From positions 1 to 64,000 of the forward strand of contig CAXGOB010000015.1 of assembly GCA_964011275.1 (NCBI GenBank): a DNA stretch of 64,000 nucleotides. The letters run 5' to 3'. Of the stretch, positions 51,240 to 60,019 are shown piece after piece; the first letter of the stretch is position 1; every line of letters begins with the position of its first letter. The notes beneath the pieces were generated by a model. The model was not told the DNA's origin. It searched no databases and saw nothing but the letters and a program-made list of their open reading frames with translations. The DNA comes from UBA7328 sp002471345 (GTDB lineage: Bacteria; Bacteroidota; Bacteroidia; Chitinophagales; Saprospiraceae). A program made the position numbers and the translations under genes.

Positions 51240-53528
51240 CTAATCTAGTATCAAAAGATCCGGTTCTTTTGTCAGGACATAAATAGTTTCAAACCCTGTG
51301 GGGATTACAGTATTTGTATTTGGAGCAACGCTCACACTTGTAAAATTTCCAGATTGACAAAAAGACTGTTTAGCTCTTGGATCACCTGCATCAGCAATGC
51401 ACCTCGAACAATCAGGAGCATCAATTATCACCGGGTTATTTGGCCACGTTGTAGTACATCCTGAAGTTTTGTTTCTTACAATAATATTATAATCACCTGC
51501 TGGCAAATCAAAGAATGAAGCATCATCTTGATAAGAAGCTCCATTGTTTATAGAATATTCCACATTCTGGGAACTACTGAGTATACCTATTCCTCCAGAA
51601 GTAAGATCTTCACATGATGGATCGGAAGAAAATACTTCCTGAATTTCTGGTTCGCATCCTGTGTTATTACAATCATCAAGACATGGATCCGTAGGGCATT
51701 CTTCTTGTTCATCTATATCACCATCCAGATCATCATCAATACCATTTCCACATATTTCATCTTGAAAAACACCAATTCTTATACATACAGCTCCAGCCTG
51801 TCCAGCTGCATCTTCTACAACTACTTCTAAATCTTCAAAACCTATAAAGGAGGCACTTGATGTGTAGTTTACTTGTTGTCCTGTAAAATTTACGAGGCCA
51901 TTATTTACAGTTGTAAAATTGCTGTTATTACCATTTACTCTTATAATATTGGCAGGGGGAGTACAGCTGATGACACCAATATCCTGACTGAATCCTGTAG
52001 TAGATGCCACTGAACCAGCAACAAATGCATCGAATGAAGCAACATTTAGAGGAACTCCATCTGCAGGATCAAATAAAACCAACTCATTTCCATATTTAGT
52101 CAAGTATCCATATGAGCCCCCAACTGAGCTGCCTGTGGTTACACCTACATGAAAAAGTTCGTCAGATTCTAATCTGTTGCCCATAGCGGCAAGATCTGAC
52201 TGGTCAAAGGTTACTACTGACATTGATGTGCCTGAAACAGCCTGAGCTGTTGTGAAATTTGTATACAGGCTTCCATTAAGTTCAAGTGTCGATAATCCCG
52301 AGTTTGGAATAATTACGTTAACCAGATGATCATCAGAACCTATCAAGGCAAAGTCTACTACACTATTCCCGCTACATTCTTCAATAGCTGGAAGCTGAGC
52401 CATTCCTACCTCTTCATCAAATACTCCCGACACATGATATGCACAAAAGATATTGTCTCCTGATATATGAAAAACCTCTCCTCCAGTACCATTTAATTTA
52501 TATTCAATTATCTCCCCTGCGTTTATTGTGCCAATACTTGTACCATTAACTTCTAAAACGGTATTATCCATGATTCCTATCAGAATCAGATAATCAATAT
52601 CTGTAATGTTCGTACCTCTTACGGCAATATATTCTTCCCCTACTTTATTTATAGGAATCAATTGATCCATTCCAGCATCTCTATCATTGACTCCAGATCC
52701 ATGTCTGGAGTGACTAGATCCTGAAGTTACTGTAATCGGCTTATCTCCTGTCACTAATGTACCTGCAATAGAAGTACTCGACTGCACATTATCTCTGATC
52801 ATATATGTTTCACCTGCATTCAACGTGACAGTTAATCCATTTGTGATATCTATATCGTTAGTGCTACTTGAATTGTTATCACTTCCTTCTATTGAAAAGT
52901 TGTCCTTTTGAAATCTCACCTGAGTATTATCTTCTATGGCCATTACTGATACAAAATGAGCTTCGAAAGGAGTAGCGGGAGTAGTTACATCCGTCTGACT
53001 AACAGCGGAAAATCCATAACCGAGGCCTTCTTGACCTTTCAATACAAAGAAGCTTTTATTAGCCGCTGAGGTAAGTCTATAAACTGCTGTGAGTGGCGCG
53101 TCTGATTCAACAATCAGGCCTCTTGAAGTCTCCACTGTATTATAGGCTGTAGATGACACACTTCGATTTGTAGAAGATAACGTTGTCAATATATAATCTA
53201 CAGGAGCCCCATTTCTAACAATGATATTGTCCTCAAATTCAGGAGTACTACCATCAATTCCATCACTTGAAAAAATTCTAACATTTGCAGAATCAAATGG
53301 TGTGTAAAGAAACAAACTTGTTGGTGAATCTAATCCAGGGTTTCTCCAAAGTGAGTTCAAATAATATCTAAGAGGTCCACAAGAAGGTGAAACTGGTTCA
53401 GATACAAAAGCACACTGACCATCATCTAATGAAAAAGTACCATTAAAACAGTCCTCTACACCATTTTGAGCAGAGATTAAAAAGTACATTGTTCCAAAAA
53501 AAATTATTAACAATCCTCGTTTCATCAT
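51240..53528 (-). CDS. N-terminal part of a giant secreted protein (IgGFc-binding-like domain), ended by an in-frame TAG
   Basis: 762 residues with a signal peptide (residues 1-21, LISAQ). Residues about 90-400 resemble the IgGFc-binding N-terminal domain of bacterial surface proteins (EEYIAVRGTNITDIDYLILIGIMDNTVLEVNG; FCAYHVSGVFDEEVGMAQLPAIEECSG). A Ca-binding DNDxDG-type loop (GNGIDDDLDGDID) and a module with SEDPSCED-like sequence follow. The frame then enters the repeat seen four times in the neighbouring giant protein (FETIYVLTKEPDLLILD) and stops at TAG 51240-51242. The same frame continues beyond the stop with the rest of that repeat (NFNIPGTGNFRIHTL). Confidence 0.78.
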   Translation of the reverse strand: MMKRGLLIIFFGTMYFLISAQNGVEDCFNGTFSLDDGQCAFVSEPVSPSCGPLRYYLNSLWRNPGLDSPTSLFLYTPFDSANVRIFSSDGIDGSTPEFEDNIIVRNGAPVDYILTTLSSTNRSVSSTAYNTVETSRGLIVESDAPLTAVYRLTSAANKSFFVLKGQEGLGYGFSAVSQTDVTTPATPFEAHFVSVMAIEDNTQVRFQKDNFSIEGSDNNSSSTNDIDITNGLTVTLNAGETYMIRDNVQSSTSIAGTLVTGDKPITVTSGSSHSRHGSGVNDRDAGMDQLIPINKVGEEYIAVRGTNITDIDYLILIGIMDNTVLEVNGTSIGTINAGEIIEYKLNGTGGEVFHISGDNIFCAYHVSGVFDEEVGMAQLPAIEECSGNSVVDFALIGSDDHLVNVIIPNSGLSTLELNGSLYTNFTTAQAVSGTSMSVVTFDQSDLAAMGNRLESDELFHVGVTTGSSVGGSYGYLTKYGNELVLFDPADGVPLNVASFDAFVAGSVASTTGFSQDIGVISCTPPANIIRVNGNNSNFTTVNNGLVNFTGQQVNYTSSASFIGFEDLEVVVEDAAGQAGAVCIRIGVFQDEICGNGIDDDLDGDIDEQEECPTDPCLDDCNNTGCEPEIQEVFSSDPSCEDLTSGGIGILSSSQNVEYSINNGASYQDDASFFDLPAGDYNIIVRNKTSGCTTTWPNNPVIIDAPDCSRCIADAGDPRAKQSFCQSGNFTSVSVAPNTNTVIPTGFETIYVLTKEPDLLILD

Positions 53529-53552
53529 TATAATTTATAAGGGAAATTCAAT

Positions 53553-54047
53553 TTATCTTGGCACGTCACTAAACACCCCATTGTTAAGTAACCACATAAT
53601 CTGATCATTCACATTTACATCACCATTCATATCAAAATCAGCATTCATATATGCACTATTAAGACCATTGCTTCTAAACCACATATCCATATCTCTAATG
53701 TTGATATCAAATTCTGAGATTGCCTCTTTGAACTGATCGCCATTGGCTGCATAAACACAATAAAGTCCATTGACATCTTTCTGGCCCGACCCCAGCAATC
53801 CCGTATAGGACTCATTAATTCTAAAATCAAATGAGATCTGATCTCGTTCTATTGATAACAACCTTGGTGACATGATAGGCAGGTGATTCCTATGCTGAAT
53901 CACTATAAAGTAATCCTTATTAATATCCAACCTAATAGGATTTGCATCTTCTGGCAGAAGTACAGATCCATCATTCATGAGTATAGCAGCTCTTCTCTGC
54001 ACTACACTCTCCGCTGATTTATTCGTTCTTTGTCTACTAAAATCCAA
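53553..54047 (-). CDS. C-terminal fragment of the second giant secreted protein, frameshifted
   Basis: 164 residues. No credible start exists; the frame opens at a TTG. Its sequence (RRAAILMNDGSVLLPED, VIQHRNHLPIMSPRLLS, DADFDMNGDVNVNDQIMWLLNNGVF-like end) is the second half of the C-terminal module whose first half ends the fragment at 54002-60019 (GYLPGQKPGSFFAESTPAGQPY ... AVDWILVD). Comparison with the intact module at 49533 shows that a -1 change near 54025-54042, equivalent to a one-base deletion, separates them. Expressed alone it would lack a signal peptide. Confidence 0.7.
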   Translation of the reverse strand: MDFSRQRTNKSAESVVQRRAAILMNDGSVLLPEDANPIRLDINKDYFIVIQHRNHLPIMSPRLLSIERDQISFDFRINESYTGLLGSGQKDVNGLYCVYAANGDQFKEAISEFDINIRDMDMWFRSNGLNSAYMNADFDMNGDVNVNDQIMWLLNNGVFSDVPR

Positions 54048-57000
54048 TCCACTGCATTCTCTGGATAGTCTATACTAAAATCAGATTTTGCATCGTAGAT
54101 CAGACCTTCATTACCTTTATAATACCAAGGTCCAGATCTATATGGTTGTCCAGCAGGAGTACTTTCTGCAAAGAAAGAACCCGGTTTTTGTCCAGGCAGA
54201 TAACCCAATTTATTGAGAGTAGTGTTCAGTTCTCCTGTAAAAGAATTAAACGCCCCTTCTAGATAAAGAGCCGTATTAAGACTTACTTCTTGAACATTTG
54301 GTAATTCCGTAAGAACAGAAGGAAGAGCTACAAAATGTGAAACCTCTACCTCAGCATAGTCGTCCTCAGCTACATCACCATTGCCATTTCCTGGGCTACT
54401 GTCAGGATCTAATTGCTCGGATATGACTATCTCAGCAGCATTCAATTTCGTATTGGATGTATTTGCTTCTAATACTTCAACTTCAAAGCTTATATCCAAA
54501 CAGGTATTCACAATAAAAGTGAATCCAGACCAAGTGATTTCTTGGCCATTTTGAGAACCTTTAAATGGTAATTCTCCTATAACTTGAACTCCCTCAGGAA
54601 GATAATCTCTGATTTCAACTCCTGTAGCATTGGCAGGGCCATTATTACACACTTGTAAGGTATACGTAATTATTTCTCCAGTTACAACTTCCATTTTGTC
54701 TGAAGAAAGAGTTAATTCTAAATCAGCCATACTGCCAGCATAAACTTCAGCAGTGTCCTCATCATCCTCACTTTGATCTCCATCATCGTTTCCTGGACTA
54801 GAATCTATATCGATTTGATCAGCTTCTAATATCTCCGCAACGTTGATATAATCACAATTGATTGAGAAGTGTACTATTTCCGCAGTAAATGAAACAGCTT
54901 TACTAGATCCTGCATCAATAGACAGGTCTTCCCAAATAATGACATTGCCTCCTCTTGTTCCAAAATCAGTGATATTTCTAATCGCTTTATATCCAGATGG
55001 AATTATGTCCCTAATTGCTACTCCTGAAGCATCCTTGCAACCCACATTATTCACTGTAATATCAAATCTTACTCTATCTCCAGGTTGGGCAAAAGGATTA
55101 TCCACCAATTTTTCCAATTCTAAGTCGAACTCTCTTCCTCCGTCCATTGTAATTACAGCTTCATCATCTTCGCTTTGATCACCATCATCATTATAAGGAG
55201 TTGAGTCCAAGTCTGTTTGATCCGCAGCTGTGACCTGAGCAATGTTCACGTATGATATTCCACTTGTACTAATCATAGCTGAATAACTTAAACTAATCGT
55301 TTCCCCTGGAAGAAAACTTAGTCCTGCCCACGAGATAATAGACTCGTCTATGCTACCACCATTGGAAATATCTTCTATTTGGACAAATCCATTAGTGAAA
55401 ACATCTTCTACATTGACACCCGTCGCAATAGCATTAGAATTATTAAAAATATCGATTGTAAAAGTTACTCTATCAGATGATCCTGCACATGGATCATCCA
55501 CAAATTTTGACACTTCTAAATCAATGATATCGTTTGGCATTTTTGGAAAAATCGTGGAGCTGGCTTCATCATCCTCACTTTGATCTCCATCGTCATTATC
55601 AGGTGATGAATCTATGTCTTGTTGATCTACACCAACTACTTGGACGACATTTGTATAATTATTAGTTATAGATTCAAATACCATAGAAGAATACTCAAAA
55701 ACCATATTATCACCAGCCGCAAGAAGAGGAATAGTCCAAGTAATAACACCATCTTCCTGAATATGATCTCCAGATACATCGATGGCATCTATCCCATCTG
55801 GAGTTACATCTTGCAACATCACATTAGTGGCATCAAAAGGACCATTGTTTACAATTAATACTTCGTAAATAATGATATCCCCAATATTTGGTGAAAGTTC
55901 GCTCACATCTTTGTCCACTTCAAGATCAATAATCTCAGTATCTATTACTGGAGTTACCGATACACTATCTTCATCGTCTTCACTTTGATCCCCATCGTCA
56001 TTATTTGGTGTCGAATCGGAATCTTGTTCATTTGCACTAGTTATTTCAGCTATATTTTTATAATCATCTCCGTTTGGAGTTACTATGATATCAAATGAAA
56101 GAACTACTTCATCATTTGGAAAAATCTCATTTATTGTCCATACAAGAGAGTTTCCCACAACTTGAGCAGCGGGTTGAACATTTGTAATTGATCCTAAATC
56201 AAAGCCAGACGGAGGAAGCACATCTGTTACAGAGACTCCTGTAGCAGGGATTATTCCATTGTTATTTACAGTTATTTCAAATGAGACTGTCTCCCCTGGA
56301 CTAGGTGTTGGATTATTTACATCCTTAGAAAGGCTTAAATCAATAAGTGATGCAACCACATTTATTATTGCATTGTCTTCATCATCTTCACTTTGATCAC
56401 CGTCATCATTATTGGGTGTCGAATCTATATCGGATTGATCACACGCTGTAACTTGGGCAATGTTCATTATTGAACCTACATCCGCATCAGTATTTACGTT
56501 TGCAGAATAAGTCAAATTCATATTGGACAAGAAACCTAATTCTAGTCCTGTCCATACTATTCTGTCCCCAACAACTTCTCCATCATTGGAAATATTAGTT
56601 ATTGACGCTAAATCAAGCCCATCAGGAATGATGTCTTCAACAGCAACCCCTGTTGCCATGGTCATTGATCTGTTAGACAAGTTCAAATTATAGGTTATCT
56701 GCTCATCAGCTTGAACTGATGTGAGGTTTGCAACCTTTATTAATTCTAAATCAACTGAAGGTGCTTCAATTACCGGCATTACATTAGCCTCATCATCCTC
56801 ACTTTGATCTCCATCATCATTGTTAGGGGTAGAGTCAGGATCATTTTGATTAGATGCCACAACTTCAGCAGTATTTTTATAATCTTCATCGGAGCTTTCT
56901 GAATTTACAATTGCAGTAAACGTAAGTCTTTCAGTTGTCATAGGCAGAATAGTTATTTCCGCCCAAAGAATCTCAGTTGCACTATCGTCCTCTTCACTGA

Positions 57001-60000
57001 TACCCCCATCAGAAATGTTTCCAGTAAGAGAATACCCTGATGGCAATCTATCTGCTACAGCAACACCTGATGCTATATTTTCAGAATTATTAAAAACTGA
57101 AATTGTGAATGTTACTTCTTCCCCAACAGATGGGTTGTTATTGCTGATCTCTTTTGAAAGTTCTAGATCGACATCTTCATTTAGAACTACACATTCTTCA
57201 ACAAAAAAAGTAGCACCAAAAAAATCAATACTTCCGCATACCTCGCCACCACCAAATGTCAACATAGAATTGACATCAAAGAAATCAGTAACACCAAATT
57301 CAATTGAGGTTTCATCAAATGTCACAGGGTCAAATACAATCGCATTTACTTCATAATTGCCGGGTCCAGAAATTTCAAATGGGCCAGGTTGTAGGCCAAT
57401 AACTATAAAATCATTTCCTTCTGTAATCAAAAATGAGCTCACAAATCCTTCTGGAACTACCTGATCATCTATCACTTCAACTTCTAATGCGACTGGAACC
57501 CCATCAAAGCAAATTGGAGAAACAGCCTCTGTATTCCCTGATTCCGCAAGACATTCAGGTATACATTCAATTACACTAAATAATAAACCTTCACTATCAA
57601 TTGAGTAGCACAAGCCTCCTTCATATTGGTCCAAAAAGGCAATTAACCCATCTATTGTATAAACATCATCAGGAAAAGAATCATAGGCCATTTCATCAGG
57701 ATTGAATACAATAGCATGCATTCTATATTCTCCAGACTCCGCAACATCTAAAGAAGGGATGCTCGTTGATTCTATAATATCTTTTTCATTTCCAACACTG
57801 AATAAGAAAATCTGCATATAACCTTCAGGTATAGTCGGTTGGTCAATCTCATCTGCATATATGCTTGCAAATTGTCCATCAAAACAAGTTACTTCAGCAA
57901 CTTCAAATGTTCCTATCTGCGCTGTGCATTCGGCTATACATTCTGTAACATTAAACAATGCTCCATTCAAATCTAATGATGCACAGATATCTCCGCCACC
58001 TTCCATCAATAAATTAAACACATCAAACCCTGTGGTCACGCCAGGCTCAACAAGGGATAAATCCAAAGTCAGAGGGTCGAAGACTAAAGAGTGAACTCTA
58101 TATTCTCCAGGTGCATTAACTGAGAACATTTCAGTTTGTGCACCCATTATTATCAACTCCGGGCCTGTGGTTAGTACAAATATTTGCTGATATCCTTCTG
58201 GAATGATTATATCCAAAGGATTCAATTCTACAGCAAGAATAACTGGATTTTCTCCTAAACACTCAATGTCCCCTCCTATAGGGTTGCCTGCAAATGCTCC
58301 ACATACATCAGTACACATGTCAACATCAAACAATACACCAATAGGGTCTATCGATATACATATATCAGTTCCTTCATTCATAAAATATGAAATGAATTGG
58401 TCTATTGTAGTCAAGTCTTCTGGGATATCATCTAATCGCATATCTGCAGGATTAAAAACTCCAGAATGAATTCTATACTGCCCAGGGGCATCTACTACAA
58501 ATTCAGGTATCAAATCACTATGGGAGATTTCTTTCTCATCTCCAACGCTCAATATGAATATTTCAGAATAACGAGTAGGTATAGTGGCCTGATTCACTTC
58601 CACAATTGACAATATGGCTAGTTCCCCATCAAAACATACCTCCTCACTTGCCTCATAGATACCGGCTTCAGCTAAACAGGTATTTCCGCAATCTTCCGGA
58701 ACTACTATAATTGTTTCTATGTCATAACATCCCGCATCTGTAGTCTTTCTGAAGAAATATGCTCCTATTTCGTTTATGACAACTGAGGTCTCTGATAATG
58801 GGTTTTCGTTGTTAAGAGCATCTCTAAAATTGGCAAATACTGCAGTACTTCCAATAGTAGAGTCTAAATCCATTACTAAATTGGTCCATACAATTGTGTC
58901 ACCAACACAAAGAACAGTATTTACTACTTGAAGATTGGGTATGGATTTGATCACTAACTCAACCTCAGCTCGTTCATTACTAACACAACCAGAATTGGCA
59001 TCCACAGCCTTAGCATAATATTTACCAGCAAGTGAAGGCTTGAAAGTTTCTCCTTCTGCGAGTAAAGATCCTTCTGCATCACTATCATACCATCTAATCA
59101 AATATCCATCGGGAACAAACGCAACAAACCCATCATAATCTATGCCTTCACATGTGATTATTTGGCCTCTACAGATAGGAGCCTCTATATCATCACATTC
59201 ACACGAAGGGGCGCTAATTGTTTTATTGATCATACAACCGGTGAGGCTTGTAATCAGTAGTTGTGCATTGACTCCTGCAGGTATTCCCGACACACTCCAC
59301 ACTCCATTACCATCATCAGAAATGATTCCTTGGGTAGTCTGTATCATTGTAGCGTCGCTATAAAAAATGGCTGTATATGATTGCAAATCTTCAGTACAAT
59401 TAGCCCCCACAAATGCGTAAACCGGGGGATCTAATACTGTAAGAGTTATTTCAGTCCGAACACTAGATACACAACCATTTTCTAATGATCTAGCTTCTAC
59501 GTAATAGGTATATAATCCAGTTCCTGAAATATTATTAGGTGTATACTCAATCTGATCAGTAACAAGAGAAGTTCCTCCTTCCACATGTGTGTACCAGTCA
59601 GTTGTCACATTTTCCTGAACTAAATTCACTGATAATATAGGATAAGTATCGTCTAGACAGACTACTTTTGATCCATCAGAAACGGGTGCACCAACTGTTT
59701 GACATTCACAATTCGGAGCTTCTATGGTTTCTACTCTTTCGCATAAAGTGACATTATTGGTGAGTCTAAGCTTTATGTCCATACCAGATGGAATATCTGT
59801 AACCATCCATTCTGGTCCTATTAATTTTTCGAGGGTTCCTTGATCCGTATTAACTGTATTTGCATCTGTAGTAAATACTAATGTATACGTACTTTGATCG
59901 TCTTCACATGTTTTACTGGAAATGTCCAGAGAAGGAATCTGAACCTCTAGCAAGGCCACAGCAGATCTTTCTGTACTATAGCAATTAAGATTTTCATCAA

Positions 60001-60019
60001 AGGTCTCTGCATAATACAT
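54002..60019 (-). CDS. Central part of the second giant secreted protein: about 130-residue repeats and seven DUF11 repeats
   Basis: 2005 residues in one frame, starting at an ATG that lies inside a domain, so this is not a natural start. In order: two or three Cys-containing Ig-like modules (residues 1-450; CECDDIEAPICRGQ); four repeats of about 130 residues (about 450-960; CLAEAG ... IPEGY..IFVL ... PGEYRVHS.VFDP ... CxSID); and seven DUF11 repeats (about 965-1850; VDLELSK ... PSVGEEVTFTISVFNN, each closing DxDSTPNNDDGDQSEDDE). The first half of the C-terminal module ends it at WILVD. DUF11 proteins are secreted and often surface-bound. Its frame is joined to 53553-54047 and 59947-61353 only by frameshifts. 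Confidence 0.8.
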   Translation of the reverse strand: MYYAETFDENLNCYSTERSAVALLEVQIPSLDISSKTCEDDQSTYTLVFTTDANTVNTDQGTLEKLIGPEWMVTDIPSGMDIKLRLTNNVTLCERVETIEAPNCECQTVGAPVSDGSKVVCLDDTYPILSVNLVQENVTTDWYTHVEGGTSLVTDQIEYTPNNISGTGLYTYYVEARSLENGCVSSVRTEITLTVLDPPVYAFVGANCTEDLQSYTAIFYSDATMIQTTQGIISDDGNGVWSVSGIPAGVNAQLLITSLTGCMINKTISAPSCECDDIEAPICRGQIITCEGIDYDGFVAFVPDGYLIRWYDSDAEGSLLAEGETFKPSLAGKYYAKAVDANSGCVSNERAEVELVIKSIPNLQVVNTVLCVGDTIVWTNLVMDLDSTIGSTAVFANFRDALNNENPLSETSVVINEIGAYFFRKTTDAGCYDIETIIVVPEDCGNTCLAEAGIYEASEEVCFDGELAILSIVEVNQATIPTRYSEIFILSVGDEKEISHSDLIPEFVVDAPGQYRIHSGVFNPADMRLDDIPEDLTTIDQFISYFMNEGTDICISIDPIGVLFDVDMCTDVCGAFAGNPIGGDIECLGENPVILAVELNPLDIIIPEGYQQIFVLTTGPELIIMGAQTEMFSVNAPGEYRVHSLVFDPLTLDLSLVEPGVTTGFDVFNLLMEGGGDICASLDLNGALFNVTECIAECTAQIGTFEVAEVTCFDGQFASIYADEIDQPTIPEGYMQIFLFSVGNEKDIIESTSIPSLDVAESGEYRMHAIVFNPDEMAYDSFPDDVYTIDGLIAFLDQYEGGLCYSIDSEGLLFSVIECIPECLAESGNTEAVSPICFDGVPVALEVEVIDDQVVPEGFVSSFLITEGNDFIVIGLQPGPFEISGPGNYEVNAIVFDPVTFDETSIEFGVTDFFDVNSMLTFGGGEVCGSIDFFGATFFVEECVVLNEDVDLELSKEISNNNPSVGEEVTFTISVFNNSENIASGVAVADRLPSGYSLTGNISDGGISEEDDSATEILWAEITILPMTTERLTFTAIVNSESSDEDYKNTAEVVASNQNDPDSTPNNDDGDQSEDDEANVMPVIEAPSVDLELIKVANLTSVQADEQITYNLNLSNRSMTMATGVAVEDIIPDGLDLASITNISNDGEVVGDRIVWTGLELGFLSNMNLTYSANVNTDADVGSIMNIAQVTACDQSDIDSTPNNDDGDQSEDDEDNAIINVVASLIDLSLSKDVNNPTPSPGETVSFEITVNNNGIIPATGVSVTDVLPPSGFDLGSITNVQPAAQVVGNSLVWTINEIFPNDEVVLSFDIIVTPNGDDYKNIAEITSANEQDSDSTPNNDDGDQSEDDEDSVSVTPVIDTEIIDLEVDKDVSELSPNIGDIIIYEVLIVNNGPFDATNVMLQDVTPDGIDAIDVSGDHIQEDGVITWTIPLLAAGDNMVFEYSSMVFESITNNYTNVVQVVGVDQQDIDSSPDNDDGDQSEDDEASSTIFPKMPNDIIDLEVSKFVDDPCAGSSDRVTFTIDIFNNSNAIATGVNVEDVFTNGFVQIEDISNGGSIDESIISWAGLSFLPGETISLSYSAMISTSGISYVNIAQVTAADQTDLDSTPYNDDGDQSEDDEAVITMDGGREFDLELEKLVDNPFAQPGDRVRFDITVNNVGCKDASGVAIRDIIPSGYKAIRNITDFGTRGGNVIIWEDLSIDAGSSKAVSFTAEIVHFSINCDYINVAEILEADQIDIDSSPGNDDGDQSEDDEDTAEVYAGSMADLELTLSSDKMEVVTGEIITYTLQVCNNGPANATGVEIRDYLPEGVQVIGELPFKGSQNGQEITWSGFTFIVNTCLDISFEVEVLEANTSNTKLNAAEIVISEQLDPDSSPGNGNGDVAEDDYAEVEVSHFVALPSVLTELPNVQEVSLNTALYLEGAFNSFTGELNTTLNKLGYLPGQKPGSFFAESTPAGQPYRSGPWYYKGNEGLIYDAKSDFSIDYPENAVDWILVDKERINQRRV
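54358..56822 (-). repeat. Long-period tandem repeat encoding DUF11 domains
   Basis: Seven tandem DUF11-coding units of about 405 bp are seen within the larger gene. Their most conserved DNA is the block encoding SEDDE and DGDQ, read as CATCATCCTCACTTTGATC on the plus strand, near 54761, 55160, 55564, 55971, 56379 and 56781. A degenerate copy is at 54358. Confidence 0.75.

Noticed and set aside
54020..54047. Programmed -1 ribosomal frameshifting to join the giant protein fragments
   Set aside because: No X XXY YYZ slippery heptamer is present in the correct frame at the junction, and the other junction is a five-base insertion. Mutation or sequence error is simpler.
54358..56822. CRISPR-like regularly spaced repeats
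   Set aside because: The conserved blocks are about 405 bp apart and all in the same coding frame, so they are protein repeats.
54858..58469. Long open frames on the plus strand opposite the giant secreted genes
   Set aside because: They follow the repeat structure of the minus-strand genes, have biased composition without recognisable domains, and have no promoter. They are antisense shadows.
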